Both the position numbers and the translations under genes were made by a program. From contig NZ_CP083370.1 of NCBI RefSeq assembly GCF_017488845.2, forward strand, positions 372,001 through 436,000: 64,000 bases of DNA, in the 5' to 3' direction. The notes under the pieces are model-generated. The model was not told the DNA's origin. It did no database searches and was given only the letters and a program-made list of their open reading frames with translations. This DNA comes from Ensifer canadensis. Its GTDB lineage: Bacteria; Pseudomonadota; Alphaproteobacteria; Rhizobiales; Rhizobiaceae. Shown here piece by piece: positions 16,847 to 25,159 of the stretch (its first letter is position 1; each line of letters begins with the position of its first letter).

Positions 16847-17887
16847 TCAGTCCTGCGGGCCGTCGTTGTAGCCGACCTTGTCGACCAGTTCCGATGCCTT
16901 CTTGCGGTTGGCTGCAATGTCGGCCAACGGCAGTTCGTCGGGCTTGATCGTGCCGAACGACTTGACCACGTCGGAGGGCTCGGCACCCGGCAGCACCGGA
17001 TATTCGTATACCTGCTCGGCGTAGATCTTCTGCGCTTCGCCTTCCGACAGGAATTCCATCAGCTTCAACGCATTGTCCTTGTTCGGGGCGTTCTTGGCGA
17101 GTGCCATGCCCGAAATGTTCACATGCGTGCCGCGGTCCTTGGCGTTCGGGAAGAGCACCTTGATAGCCGCCGCCCATTCCTTCTGTTCCGGCTCCTTCTC
17201 GTTGGTCAGCATCAGACCGACATAGTAGGTGTTGCCAAGCGCCAGATCGCATTCGCCGGCAAGGATCGCCTTTGCCTGGTCGCGGTCGCCGCCATCGGGC
17301 TTCTTCGCCAGATTGTTCTTCAGGCCAGTCAGCCACTTCTCGGTCTCGGCTTCGCCGTTGTGGGCGATCATCGAGGCGAACAGGCCGATATTGTAGGAGT
17401 GCTGGCCATCACGGGTGCAGATCTTGCCCTTCCACTTGGGATCGGCGAGTTCCTCATAGGTGATGTCGTTTTCGGCGACGCGGTCCTTGGAGGCGTAGAC
17501 AACGCGTCCGCGGGTCGTCAGGCCGAACCAGTTGCCATCGGGGTCGCGGAAGTGCGCCGGGATGTCCTTGTTGATCGTCTCGTTGGCGACCGGCTGCGTC
17601 ACGCCCGCATCCTTGGCTTCAGTGAGGCGGCTGATGTCGACGGTGAGGATCACGTCCGCAGGCGAGTTGGCGCCTTCGGCCTGGATGCGCTCGACGAGGC
17701 CCTTGTCGAGGAAGAGCACGTTCGTCGTGATGCCGGTTTCCTTGGTAAAGGCATCAAGCAATGGCTTGATCAGATCGGGCTGACGATAGGAATAGATGTT
17801 GACCTCGCCATCGGCCCAGGCAGCAGTGGACGCGAACAGGCTGGCGGTGAGGGACAATACGCCCATTGCAGCTCTTGAAACGGACAT
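16847..17887 (-). CDS. fbpA: Fe(3+) ABC transporter periplasmic binding protein
   Basis: This 346-residue protein has a signal peptide (cleavage probably after FASTAAWA, residue about 25) and a mature start DGEVNIYSYRQPDLIKPLL typical of FbpA/AfuA/FutA ferric-binding proteins. Later motifs include RGRVVYASKD and, near the C-terminus, QVYEYPVLPG, which carries the tyrosines that usually bind iron. ATG 17887 has AGGAAACC upstream. It is divergent from rirA with an IRO-like site in its own leader, so repression by RirA when iron is plentiful is expected. The permease partner is probably the gene at 1772-3454. No ATPase gene is in the window. Confidence 0.88.
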   Translation of the reverse strand: MSVSRAAMGVLSLTASLFASTAAWADGEVNIYSYRQPDLIKPLLDAFTKETGITTNVLFLDKGLVERIQAEGANSPADVILTVDISRLTEAKDAGVTQPVANETINKDIPAHFRDPDGNWFGLTTRGRVVYASKDRVAENDITYEELADPKWKGKICTRDGQHSYNIGLFASMIAHNGEAETEKWLTGLKNNLAKKPDGGDRDQAKAILAGECDLALGNTYYVGLMLTNEKEPEQKEWAAAIKVLFPNAKDRGTHVNISGMALAKNAPNKDNALKLMEFLSEGEAQKIYAEQVYEYPVLPGAEPSDVVKSFGTIKPDELPLADIAANRKKASELVDKVGYNDGPQD

Positions 17888-17909
17888 GGTTTCCTCCATT
17901 TTTTTGGTT

Positions 17910-17934
17910 TGAGCTAAGTTAACAAAATCGCTCA
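17910..17934 (-). promoter_or_regulatory. IRO-like (RirA) operator candidate upstream of fbpA
   Basis: The site is a 25-bp inverted repeat whose ends are TGAGC and GCTCA, fitting the TGA-N19-TCA outline I recall for rhizobial iron-responsive operators. It lies 23-47 nt upstream of the fbpA start. The consensus is from memory. Confidence 0.5.
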
Positions 17935-18009
17935 TCTTTTTGATCGGCAGCCACCAAACAGTCAACTGGGAAACCGTTAACGATCAAGCAGATGTGACTT
18001 TTTTGGTAT

Positions 18010-18045
18010 TTTGGAATTGTTCCAAACTACGATCCGTCCTATATG
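18010..18045 (+). promoter_or_regulatory. Irr-box (ICE)-like palindrome on the rirA promoter
   Basis: TTTGGAATTGTTCCAAA at 18010-18026 is a perfect 7+3+7 palindrome, close to the ICE motif recognised by Irr (TTTAGAA-N3-TTCTAAA, from memory). It contains the predicted -35 TTGTTC. A -10 TATATG follows after 17 nt at 18040-18045. Binding here would block rirA transcription at low iron, as reported for Agrobacterium. Confidence 0.65.
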
Positions 18046-18080
18046 AAGGTTTGATAAACCTCTCGATTTCGGAGTGAATG

Positions 18081-18554
18081 ATGCGACTGACGAAACAAAC
18101 GAACTACGCGGTTCGCATGTTGATGTACTGCGCTGCAAACGGCGAGAAGCTCAGCCGCATTCCTGAAATCGCCAGGGCCTATGGCGTCTCAGAGCTGTTT
18201 CTGTTCAAGATTCTCCAGCCGCTGACCCGCGCTGGCCTGGTCGAGACTGTTCGTGGCCGCAACGGCGGCGTACGGCTGCCGAGGCCCGCTTCCGCAATCA
18301 CCCTGTTCGACGTGGTCAAGGTCACGGAAGACAGCTTCGCGATGGCCGAGTGCTTCGAAGCCGGTGAAATCGATTGCCCGCTGGTTGACAGCTGCGGCCT
18401 CAATACCGCTCTGCGCAAGGCTTTGAACGCTTTCTTCGAGGTGCTTCAGGGCTACACCATCGACGATCTGGTCAAGGCGCGTCCCCAGATCAACTTCCTG
18501 CTCGGCCTGGAAGAGACCAAGCGTCCGCAGGCCCCGCAGACGACTGCGGCCTGA
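18081..18554 (+). CDS. rirA: Iron-responsive Rrf2-family regulator RirA
   Basis: RirA is the main iron-sufficiency repressor of rhizobia. It represses uptake genes when its Fe-S cluster is present. The 157-residue protein has the Rrf2 winged HTH (MRLTKQTNYAVRMLMYCA..., SELFLFKILQPLTRAGLV) and the three cluster cysteines C91, C99 and C105 in CFEAGEIDCPLVDSCGL. Two ATGs are adjacent (18078 and 18081). I chose 18081 because GGAG at 18071-18074 is better spaced and the family begins MRLTKQ. The gene is divergent from fbpA, with an Irr-like palindrome on its -35. Confidence 0.95.
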   Translation: MRLTKQTNYAVRMLMYCAANGEKLSRIPEIARAYGVSELFLFKILQPLTRAGLVETVRGRNGGVRLPRPASAITLFDVVKVTEDSFAMAECFEAGEIDCPLVDSCGLNTALRKALNAFFEVLQGYTIDDLVKARPQINFLLGLEETKRPQAPQTTAA

Positions 18555-18649
18555 TCCGACGTTTGCGGCGCCGCGTATCAGTCATGACCTCGGCGCCGTA
18601 GCTCTACCGCTCATGATTTAGCCGCTCAAAGCGGCCGCCGGCCGCCCCT

Positions 18650-19039
18650 TCAGTTCGGTGCCAGATATTCCCTCAGGATGAACTCTATTGCCGTCGGATC
18701 GATCTCGGACTTGTCGATCCGGAAATCCGCGCCGTACTCTTCCAGACTCTGGAAATAGGGCTCGACGAGCGACCCCGAGATCACGCCGATCGGGCCGATG
18801 AAGCCCTGGTACCGGAGTGCCGGCACGGTTTCGCGAAAGTCGCGCTGCGGCTGAAGGCGATTGTCCATCAACACCATCGACACCGGTTTGCCCGAACGAA
18901 GGAATTCGAGGGCGCTTTCGATCGTCTGGCAATAATGCAGTTCGATCTCGATGGTGCTGACCTTCTTGATCAGCCCGCGCAGAATGAGGTTCTCCGCAGG
19001 GTCGTCGTCAACGAGCAGGATATGGGCTTTTTGTGTCAT
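18650..19039 (-). CDS. Stand-alone response-regulator receiver
   Basis: This 129-residue protein is a single REC domain: acidic DDD pocket (ILLVDDDPAEN), probable phosphoacceptor Asp in VLMDNRLQ, the conserved Ser in GVISGS and Lys in FRIDKSEID. There is no output domain. The upstream LuxR-type gene is on the same strand with a 158-nt gap and may be co-transcribed. Phosphodonor and target are unknown. ATG 19039 is chosen because it lies just before the first beta strand of the domain. Confidence 0.82.
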   Translation of the reverse strand: MTQKAHILLVDDDPAENLILRGLIKKVSTIEIELHYCQTIESALEFLRSGKPVSMVLMDNRLQPQRDFRETVPALRYQGFIGPIGVISGSLVEPYFQSLEEYGADFRIDKSEIDPTAIEFILREYLAPN

Positions 19040-19197
19040 GATCGTCCAAGTACCTGAGTGACCGGGAGCCATTCTGCTGCGCGCGCCTGTCATCGGCAAG
19101 CGGGTGGGGTGGCGAGTTTGCATCGTTTCTGCGGCGCCTGCTGTCAGCGGGGCCGCCTTGCGACGCCGCCAGGTTCAGATCGCCCCGTCGATCGGCT

Positions 19198-19911
19198 TCA
19201 CTGAATGATCTGTTCGCGTATCGCCTTCGCCACCATTTGGGTCCGATTGACGACATCCAGCTTCTTCAGGATTGTCGCCGTATGCGAATTCACGGTGTGT
19301 TCGGACACCGATACGATCAGCGCGATCTCGCTTGCCGTCTTGCCATGGGAGATCCACTTGAGGATCTCCGTCTCGCGCGGCGTCAGGCCCATGCCGGCCT
19401 TGTTGGAAAGCGCGATGCGATAGAAATAGTCGAAGGCGCAGACGGCGTCATAGGTCAGCTCGAAATGCTCGGAGCGGCCGATGTCGTTGCCGTCGCCCAG
19501 AAACAGGACGGCGTATCGCGCGCCGGTCGCTGCCGCGTGCACCGGCACGCTCAAGAGCAGCTCGAAGCCGAGCTGGACCAGCAGGTTCTGGCCATTGGCG
19601 CAGCCGGGATCGCCTGACCTCCAGACGGAGGAAATGATCGATGTGTGCAGGGTTTTGTAGAAAAGCGAATCGCCGAAGCGGTGGCGCTTGTCGTATTCTT
19701 CCGCGAGGCCCGACGGAAGATCGTGCAGGACGAGCCGGGTGGACAACATGCAGGCGTCGTTCTCGTTGCCGAGCTGCAGAATGCCGAAATGGTTGAAGCC
19801 GAACCGCAATGCCATCGTGTGAAAGATGCGGAAGAAGTCGACGCGGTTGAGCGCTTTCTCCAGATCGTCGCGGAGATCGTAACGCCTGTGATTTTCCAGC
19901 AAACGTGCCAC
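19198..19911 (-). CDS. LuxR-family regulator (solo, autoinducer-binding-like domain)
   Basis: This 237-residue protein has an N-terminal autoinducer-binding-like domain (about 10-160) and a C-terminal GerE/LuxR HTH (LTPRETEILKWISHGKTASE, then VSEHTVNSHTATILKKL). No luxI-type synthase is in the window. In the ligand pocket the tryptophan equivalent to TraR W57 is Leu (PSGLAEEY) and the DP pair after it reads DS, so binding of a classical AHL is doubtful. It starts with GTG 19911. It lies upstream of a receiver-only gene on the same strand. Confidence 0.8.
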   Translation of the reverse strand: MARLLENHRRYDLRDDLEKALNRVDFFRIFHTMALRFGFNHFGILQLGNENDACMLSTRLVLHDLPSGLAEEYDKRHRFGDSLFYKTLHTSIISSVWRSGDPGCANGQNLLVQLGFELLLSVPVHAAATGARYAVLFLGDGNDIGRSEHFELTYDAVCAFDYFYRIALSNKAGMGLTPRETEILKWISHGKTASEIALIVSVSEHTVNSHTATILKKLDVVNRTQMVAKAIREQIIQ

Positions 19912-20568
19912 GCGTGCGCTACCCTTTTGTCGCGAGGCGGCAGTCTACTCGCAAGGCCGGCTCAATCAACGGCATGAAGCCGGTGACGAAATTGCGGATC
20001 GGCATCATCATGGTCGTCTCGCGGTCGCGTCGCCGCGATGTTGAAAGCGCCGAGTGGCGGATGCCGCCCCCTCCCAAGGACGTTTTGGCACGTCGATTGT
20101 CTCCCCCGAGATTTTGTCCAGGTTCTATTGCACGATCGCATAGGGGATTTCTACCCAACTATCTTGGGATTGACCGTTTCTTGCGATTTTCGTCGAATCG
20201 CCGATCGCCCGGCCGGAGCGACACACGCAAGGCGGGTGCACGATGGATGCGGTCGGCACATGTGACCTGCTCCACACTCCCGCCTGTCACCGTCGCACTT
20301 CGGTCACGCCGTCACCGATAAGCCGGATCGGGATGTTGCACGCCGGCCGAGCAGCGGCCGAAAAAGCCCCTGGAAATGTCAGGGTATTCTAAAACAGTGG
20401 ACAGATTTCCGGCTCCGCCATAGGAGGAATTTTTCGCATAGACAAATTTGTTTGGCGACTTATTGCAATGCGACGCCAAATGTCGTTCCATCCGGCCTTG
20501 ACCGGGGGCAAACGTCATTCCGCGTCAGGAAAATACGAGAACAAGAACAAATCTGGGAAGCAAAGCTC
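19912..20568. other. Long intergenic region upstream of dppA
   Basis: No convincing gene is visible in 657 nt between the divergent LuxR-type gene and dppA. The last 200 nt are AT-richer and probably hold the dppA promoter and leader, including an AGGAGGAATTTTTCGCATAG stretch at about 20421-20440 that looks like an RBS without a good following ORF. A small RNA cannot be excluded. Confidence 0.35.
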
Positions 20569-22164
20569 ATGAAAAAGCTCACTACACTCTTCGCAGCGAC
20601 GGCGCTTGCCACGCTGATGGCCGGCTCCGCCTGGTCGAAAACGTTCGTTTACTGCTCGGAAGGTTCGCCTGAGGGTTTTGATCCGGGCCTCTACACCGCC
20701 GGCACGACGTTCGACGCAGCGGCGCACACGGTCTACAACCGCCTGCTCGAGTTCAAGAAGGGCACGACCGAAACCGAGCCGGGCCTCGCTGAGAGCTGGA
20801 CCATTTCCGATGACGGCCTTGAATACACGTTCAAGCTGCGTCCGGGCGTGAAGTTCCAGACGACGGAGTTCTTCACTCCCACTCGCGAGCTGAACGCCGA
20901 CGACGTCGTGTTCTCGTATGAGCGCCAGCTCAAGGCCGACAATCCCTGGAACAAATACGTGACCGGCGCTTCGTGGGAATACGCAGCCGGCATGGGCTTC
21001 CCGGAAGTCATCAAGTCGGTCGAGAAGGTCGATGACCTGACGGTCAAGTTCACCCTGACGCGCAAGGAAGCACCGTTCCTCGCCAACATCGCCATGCCGT
21101 TCGCTTCGATCCTGTCGAAGGAATATGCCGACAAGCTGCAGGCCGAAGGCAAGATGAACCAGATGAACCAGATGCCGCTCGGCACCGGTCCGTTCGCGTT
21201 CGTCGCCTACCAGCAGGATGCCGTCATCCGCTACAAGGCAAACCCCGACTACTGGGGTGGCAAGCAGAAGATCGACGACCTCGTCTTCGCGATCACCACC
21301 GACGCTTCGGTTCGCTTCCAGAAGCTGCAGGCCGGCGAATGCCACCTGATGCCGTACCCGAACTCGGCCGACGTACAGGCCATGAAGGCCGATCCGAACC
21401 TGAAGGTCATGGAACAGGCCGGTCTGAACGTTGCTTACCTCGCCTACAACACGACGCAGGCTCCGTTCGACAAGCCGGAAGTCCGCAAGGCGCTGAACAA
21501 GGCGATCAACAAGCAGGCGATCGTCGATGCCGTATTCCAGGGCGCTGCCCAGCCGGCAACGAACCCGATCCCGCCGACGATGTGGTCGTACAACGACACG
21601 CTCCAGGACGACACCTACGATCTCGACGCAGCCAAGAAGATGCTCGAAGACGCAGGCGTCAAGGATCTGTCGATGAAGCTGTGGGCGATGCCGGTTTCGC
21701 GCCCGTACATGCTCAACGCCCGCCGCGCTGCCGAATTGATGCAGGCTGACTTCGCCAAGATCGGTGTCAAGGTCGAGATCGTGTCCTACGAATGGGCCGA
21801 ATACCTCGACAAGTCGAAGGCAAAGGACCGTGACGGTGCCGTCATCCTCGGCTGGACCGGCGACAACGGCGACCCGGACAACTTCCTCGACACCCTTCTC
21901 GGCTGCAACGCTGTCGGCGGCAACAACCGCGCTCAGTGGTGCAACCAGGAATTCGACACCCTGGTCAAGAAGGCCAAGGAAACGTCCGACCTGGCAGAGC
22001 GCACCAAGCTCTACGAAGAGGCGCAGGTCGTCTTCAAGCGCGAAGCGCCCTGGGCAACGCTCGACCACTCGCTGTCGGTCGTTCCGATGCGCAAGAATGT
22101 CGAAGGTTTCGTCCAGAGCCCACTCGGCGATTTTGCCTTCGACGGCGTGGATATTGTCGAGTAA
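20569..22164 (+). CDS. dppA: Dipeptide ABC transporter periplasmic binding protein
   Basis: This 531-residue SBP family 5 protein has a Sec signal peptide (LMAGSAWS, mature start KTFVYCSEGSPEGFDP), the family signature in AESWTISDDGLEYTF and the conserved WGGK, with a C-terminal ending GVDIVE. It delivers di-/oligopeptides to DppBCDF. ATG 20569 is chosen because the signal peptide starts MKKLTTLFAATALA; an upstream frame extension is unlikely. A strong hairpin and a RIME element separate it from dppB, which should raise dppA mRNA over that of the downstream genes. Confidence 0.93.
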   Translation: MKKLTTLFAATALATLMAGSAWSKTFVYCSEGSPEGFDPGLYTAGTTFDAAAHTVYNRLLEFKKGTTETEPGLAESWTISDDGLEYTFKLRPGVKFQTTEFFTPTRELNADDVVFSYERQLKADNPWNKYVTGASWEYAAGMGFPEVIKSVEKVDDLTVKFTLTRKEAPFLANIAMPFASILSKEYADKLQAEGKMNQMNQMPLGTGPFAFVAYQQDAVIRYKANPDYWGGKQKIDDLVFAITTDASVRFQKLQAGECHLMPYPNSADVQAMKADPNLKVMEQAGLNVAYLAYNTTQAPFDKPEVRKALNKAINKQAIVDAVFQGAAQPATNPIPPTMWSYNDTLQDDTYDLDAAKKMLEDAGVKDLSMKLWAMPVSRPYMLNARRAAELMQADFAKIGVKVEIVSYEWAEYLDKSKAKDRDGAVILGWTGDNGDPDNFLDTLLGCNAVGGNNRAQWCNQEFDTLVKKAKETSDLAERTKLYEEAQVVFKREAPWATLDHSLSVVPMRKNVEGFVQSPLGDFAFDGVDIVE

Positions 22165-22183
22165 GCTAATGAACTGATCCGAA

Positions 22184-22215
22184 AGGGGGCGTTTGCCACG
22201 GGCAAACGCCCCTCT
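22184..22215 (+). terminator. Hairpin between dppA and dppB (partial terminator or stabiliser)
   Basis: The stem AGGGGGCGTTTGCC / GGCAAACGCCCCT is nearly perfect, but only a short T stretch follows. It probably attenuates transcription or protects the dppA 3' end rather than ending the operon. Confidence 0.65.
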
Positions 22216-22223
22216 TTGCATCT

Positions 22224-22327
22224 ACTACAGTGGCGCGCGTCCTGTCAGACGCGCAAAGGTCGCTGTAGCAATTTGAGTTGCTGCATGTTTTTGCCCTCGA
22301 ATCCGAAGGGTTCAAGGAAACATGCAG
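22224..22327 (-). repeat. RIME1-like element inside the dpp operon
   Basis: This complete reverse-orientation copy (ACAGTGGCGCGCGTC...GACGCGC, AAAGGTCGCTGTAGCAATTTGAG, then GCATGTTT...AAACATGCAG) sits between dppA and dppB. Confidence 0.85.
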
Positions 22328-22378
22328 TGGTGCCAGCGCCGGGAGACAACGGCGCGGCAACGTGGCGCGGGGTAAAAC

Positions 22379-23383
22379 ATGTTTCGATTTCTCTTGGGGC
22401 GTTTGGCGGTCCTGATCCCGACTTTCATCGGGGTCTCCATCATTGCCTTCTCCTTCATTCGCATGCTTCCGGGCGATCCTGTCGCCCTGCTTTCGGGCGA
22501 GCGTGTCATGTCGCCGGAGCGGCATGCGGAAATTTCACACGCGCTCGGTTTCGACCGGCCGTTCGTGATCCAATACTTCGATTATCTCTTGGGCGTCGTC
22601 CAGGGCGACTTCGGCACGTCGATCGTGACGAAGAAGCCGGTGATCGACCAGTTCTTCGAACTGTTCCCGGCGACGCTGGAGCTTTCGCTCTGCGCGATCA
22701 TCTTCGCGATCGTGCTCGGCATTCCCGCCGGCGTCATCGCGGCGATCAAGCGCGGCTCCTTCGTCGACCAGACGATCATGGGCACCGCACTCGTCGGTTT
22801 CTCCATGCCGATCTTCTGGTGGGGCCTGCTGTTGATCATGCTGGTCTCCGGCATCCTGCAGTGGACGCCGGTTTCGGGCCGCATCTCGCTGATGTACTTC
22901 TTCCCGCCGGTTACAGGCTTCATGCTGATCGACTCGTTGTTGTCGGGGCAGGCGGGTGCGTTCAAGTCTGCGGTGAGCCATCTCATCCTGCCGACGATCG
23001 TGCTTGGCACCATCCCGCTGGCGGTGATTGCGCGCCAGACCCGATCGGCGATGCTTGAAGTGCTTTCGGAAGACTATGTGCGCACGGCGCGCGCCAAGGG
23101 CCTCTCGACCTTCCGTGTCGTCGGTGTCCACGCGCTTCGAAACGCGATGATCCCGGTCATCACGACGATCGGCCTGCAGGTGGGCGTCATGCTCGCCGGC
23201 GCGATCCTGACCGAGACGATCTTCTCCTGGCCGGGCATCGGCAAGTGGATGGTCGATTCCGTCTTCCGGCGCGACTACGCCGTCATTCAGGGTGGCCTCT
23301 TGGTCATTGCTGGCATCATCATGCTGGTGAACCTTGCCGTCGACCTGCTCTACGGTCTCATCAACCCCCGCATCCGGCACTAA
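22379..23383 (+). CDS. dppB: Dipeptide ABC transporter permease
   Basis: This 334-residue permease has six predicted helices, the N-terminal oligopeptide-permease region MFRFLLGRLAVLIPTFIGVS, and the EAA loop ending in VHALRNAMIPVITTIGLQVG. It forms the channel with DppC. There is no strong Shine-Dalgarno sequence, only CGGGGT. Its stop codon carries the RBS of dppC. Confidence 0.92.
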   Translation: MFRFLLGRLAVLIPTFIGVSIIAFSFIRMLPGDPVALLSGERVMSPERHAEISHALGFDRPFVIQYFDYLLGVVQGDFGTSIVTKKPVIDQFFELFPATLELSLCAIIFAIVLGIPAGVIAAIKRGSFVDQTIMGTALVGFSMPIFWWGLLLIMLVSGILQWTPVSGRISLMYFFPPVTGFMLIDSLLSGQAGAFKSAVSHLILPTIVLGTIPLAVIARQTRSAMLEVLSEDYVRTARAKGLSTFRVVGVHALRNAMIPVITTIGLQVGVMLAGAILTETIFSWPGIGKWMVDSVFRRDYAVIQGGLLVIAGIIMLVNLAVDLLYGLINPRIRH

Positions 23384-23393
23384 GGAGGGCGAT

Positions 23394-24302
23394 ATGTCTC
23401 AAGCTGCTGCAACGAGCGCCGTTTCGACAGATCCGTCCCGCCGGGCGCGACTGGCCGAATTCTGGTACTATTTCTCCGAGAACCGCGGTGCCGTCATCGG
23501 CCTTGTGTTCTTCCTGTTCCTCGTCCTGCTCGCGATCTTCGCGCCGATCATCGCGCCGCATGACCCGACCGCCCAGTACCGCGATGCGGTGCTGATCCCG
23601 CCAGTGTGGCAGGAAGGCGGCCGTGCCGAATTCCTGCTCGGGACCGACGCCGTTGGTCGCGACATGCTCTCGCGCCTGATCTACGGCACCCAGTTCTCGC
23701 TGTTCGTCGGCGTCATCGTCACCACGCTCTCGCTGGTCGGCGGTATTTTCGTCGGCGTGATCGCGGGTTACTTCCGTGGATGGGTCGATACCGTCATCAT
23801 GCGTGTGATGGACATCATCCTGGCCTTCCCGTCGCTGCTGCTGGCCCTCGTGCTGGTCGCCGTTCTCGGACCGGGCCTGACCAATGCGATGATCGCCATC
23901 GCACTGGTCTTCCAGCCGCACTTCGTGCGCCTGACGCGTGCTGCCGTCATGAGCGAGAAGAGCCGTGACTACGTCATTGCCGCGAAGGTGGCGGGTGCCG
24001 GCCACGGCCGCCTGATGTTCAAGACGATCCTGCCGAACTGCATGGCGCCGCTGATCGTCCAGGCGACGCTGTCGTTCTCGAGCGCGATCCTCGACGCCGC
24101 CGCTCTCGGCTTCCTCGGTATGGGTGCACAGCCTCCGACACCGGAGTGGGGCACGATGCTCGCCGAAGCGCGTGAGTTCATCCAGAGCAAGTGGTGGGTA
24201 GTGACGCTTCCGGGCGTTGCAATTTTGGTCACGGTGCTGGCGATCAACCTGATGGGTGACGGCCTGCGCGATGCTCTCGATCCCAAGCTGAAGAGGTCCT
24301 GA
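23394..24302 (+). CDS. dppC: Dipeptide ABC transporter permease
   Basis: This 302-residue permease begins MSQAAATSAVST, with the OppC N-terminal region (FWYYFSENRGAVIGLVFF) and a family motif LLGTDAVGRDMLSRLIYGTQ, five to six helices, and an EAA loop around VAGAGHGRLMFKTILPN. ATG 23394 is preceded by AAGGAGGG overlapping the dppB stop, so the two are translationally linked. Confidence 0.92.
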   Translation: MSQAAATSAVSTDPSRRARLAEFWYYFSENRGAVIGLVFFLFLVLLAIFAPIIAPHDPTAQYRDAVLIPPVWQEGGRAEFLLGTDAVGRDMLSRLIYGTQFSLFVGVIVTTLSLVGGIFVGVIAGYFRGWVDTVIMRVMDIILAFPSLLLALVLVAVLGPGLTNAMIAIALVFQPHFVRLTRAAVMSEKSRDYVIAAKVAGAGHGRLMFKTILPNCMAPLIVQATLSFSSAILDAAALGFLGMGAQPPTPEWGTMLAEAREFIQSKWWVVTLPGVAILVTVLAINLMGDGLRDALDPKLKRS

Positions 24303-24304
24303 TC

Positions 24305-25159
24305 ATGGCGCTTCTCGAAATTGAAAACCTGGTCGTCGAATTCCAGACGGCCACCGGTCCCTTCCGCGCCGTCGACGGCGTGTCGATGAAGGTTCATGAA
24401 AAGGAAGTGCTGGCGATCGTCGGCGAGTCCGGCTCGGGCAAATCCGTGTCTATGTTGGCGGCCATGGGTCTCCTGCCCTGGACGGCCAACGTTACGGCCG
24501 ACAAGCTGACGTTCAACGGACGCGACCTGCTCGGCATGTCGTCGTCCGAGCGCAAGAAGATCATCGGCAAGGATATCTCGATGATCTTCCAGGAGCCGGT
24601 CGCAAGCCTCAATCCGTGCTTCACGGTCGGCTTCCAGATCGAGGAAGTGCTGCGCATTCACCTCGGTCTCGACAAGGCTCAGCGGCGCAAGCGCGCCATC
24701 GAACTGTTCGAGGCGGTCGGCATTCCCGATCCGGCCGAACGGCTTGGGCACTATCCTCACCAGATGTCGGGCGGTCAGTGCCAGCGCGTGATGATCGCGA
24801 TTGCCATTGCCTGCAACCCGAAGCTCTTGATCGCCGACGAGCCGACGACCGCGCTCGACGTGACGATCCAGAAGCAGATCCTCGACCTCCTGATGCGGCT
24901 TCAGGCCGAGCATGGCATGGGCCTGATCATGATCACGCACAATATGGGCGTGGTCGCCGAGACGGCCGACCGCGTCGTCGTGCAGTACAAGGGTCGCAAG
25001 ATGGAAGAAGCCGACGTCCTGTCGCTGTTCGAATCGCCGAAGAGTAACTACACGCGCGCGCTTCTGGCAGCCCTGCCGGACAATGCGACCGGTGACCGGC
25101 TGCCGACCATCTCCGAACTTTTCGTCGATGAGCCGAGCCTTCAAGGAGCCGCCCGATGA
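24305..25159 (+). CDS. dppD: Dipeptide ABC transporter ATPase
   Basis: This 284-residue ATPase has Walker [10 protein letters not shown]-loop [11 protein letters not shown], signature [14 protein letters not shown], Walker [15 protein letters not shown] and H-loop MITHNMGV. The oligopeptide-type C-terminal extension is shorter than in many DppD proteins (about 325), so the Cys-rich tail that often carries an Fe-S-like motif is missing. It starts 2 nt after dppC and overlaps dppF by four bases (ATGA). Confidence 0.92.
   Translation: MALLEIENLVVEFQTATGPFRAVDGVSMKVHEKEVLAIVGESGSGKSVSMLAAMGLLPWTANVTADKLTFNGRDLLGMSSSERKKIIGKDISMIFQEPVASLNPCFTVGFQIEEVLRIHLGLDKAQRRKRAIELFEAVGIPDPAERLGHYPHQMSGGQCQRVMIAIAIACNPKLLIADEPTTALDVTIQKQILDLLMRLQAEHGMGLIMITHNMGVVAETADRVVVQYKGRKMEEADVLSLFESPKSNYTRALLAALPDNATGDRLPTISELFVDEPSLQGAAR

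Noticed and set aside
20421..20452. AGGAGGA followed by a small leader ORF upstream of dppA
   Set aside because: No start codon with a plausible frame follows at the right distance.
20515..22221. Long minus-strand frame opposite dppA
   Set aside because: It is the high-GC shadow of a well-supported signal-peptide-bearing binding protein and shows no family features.
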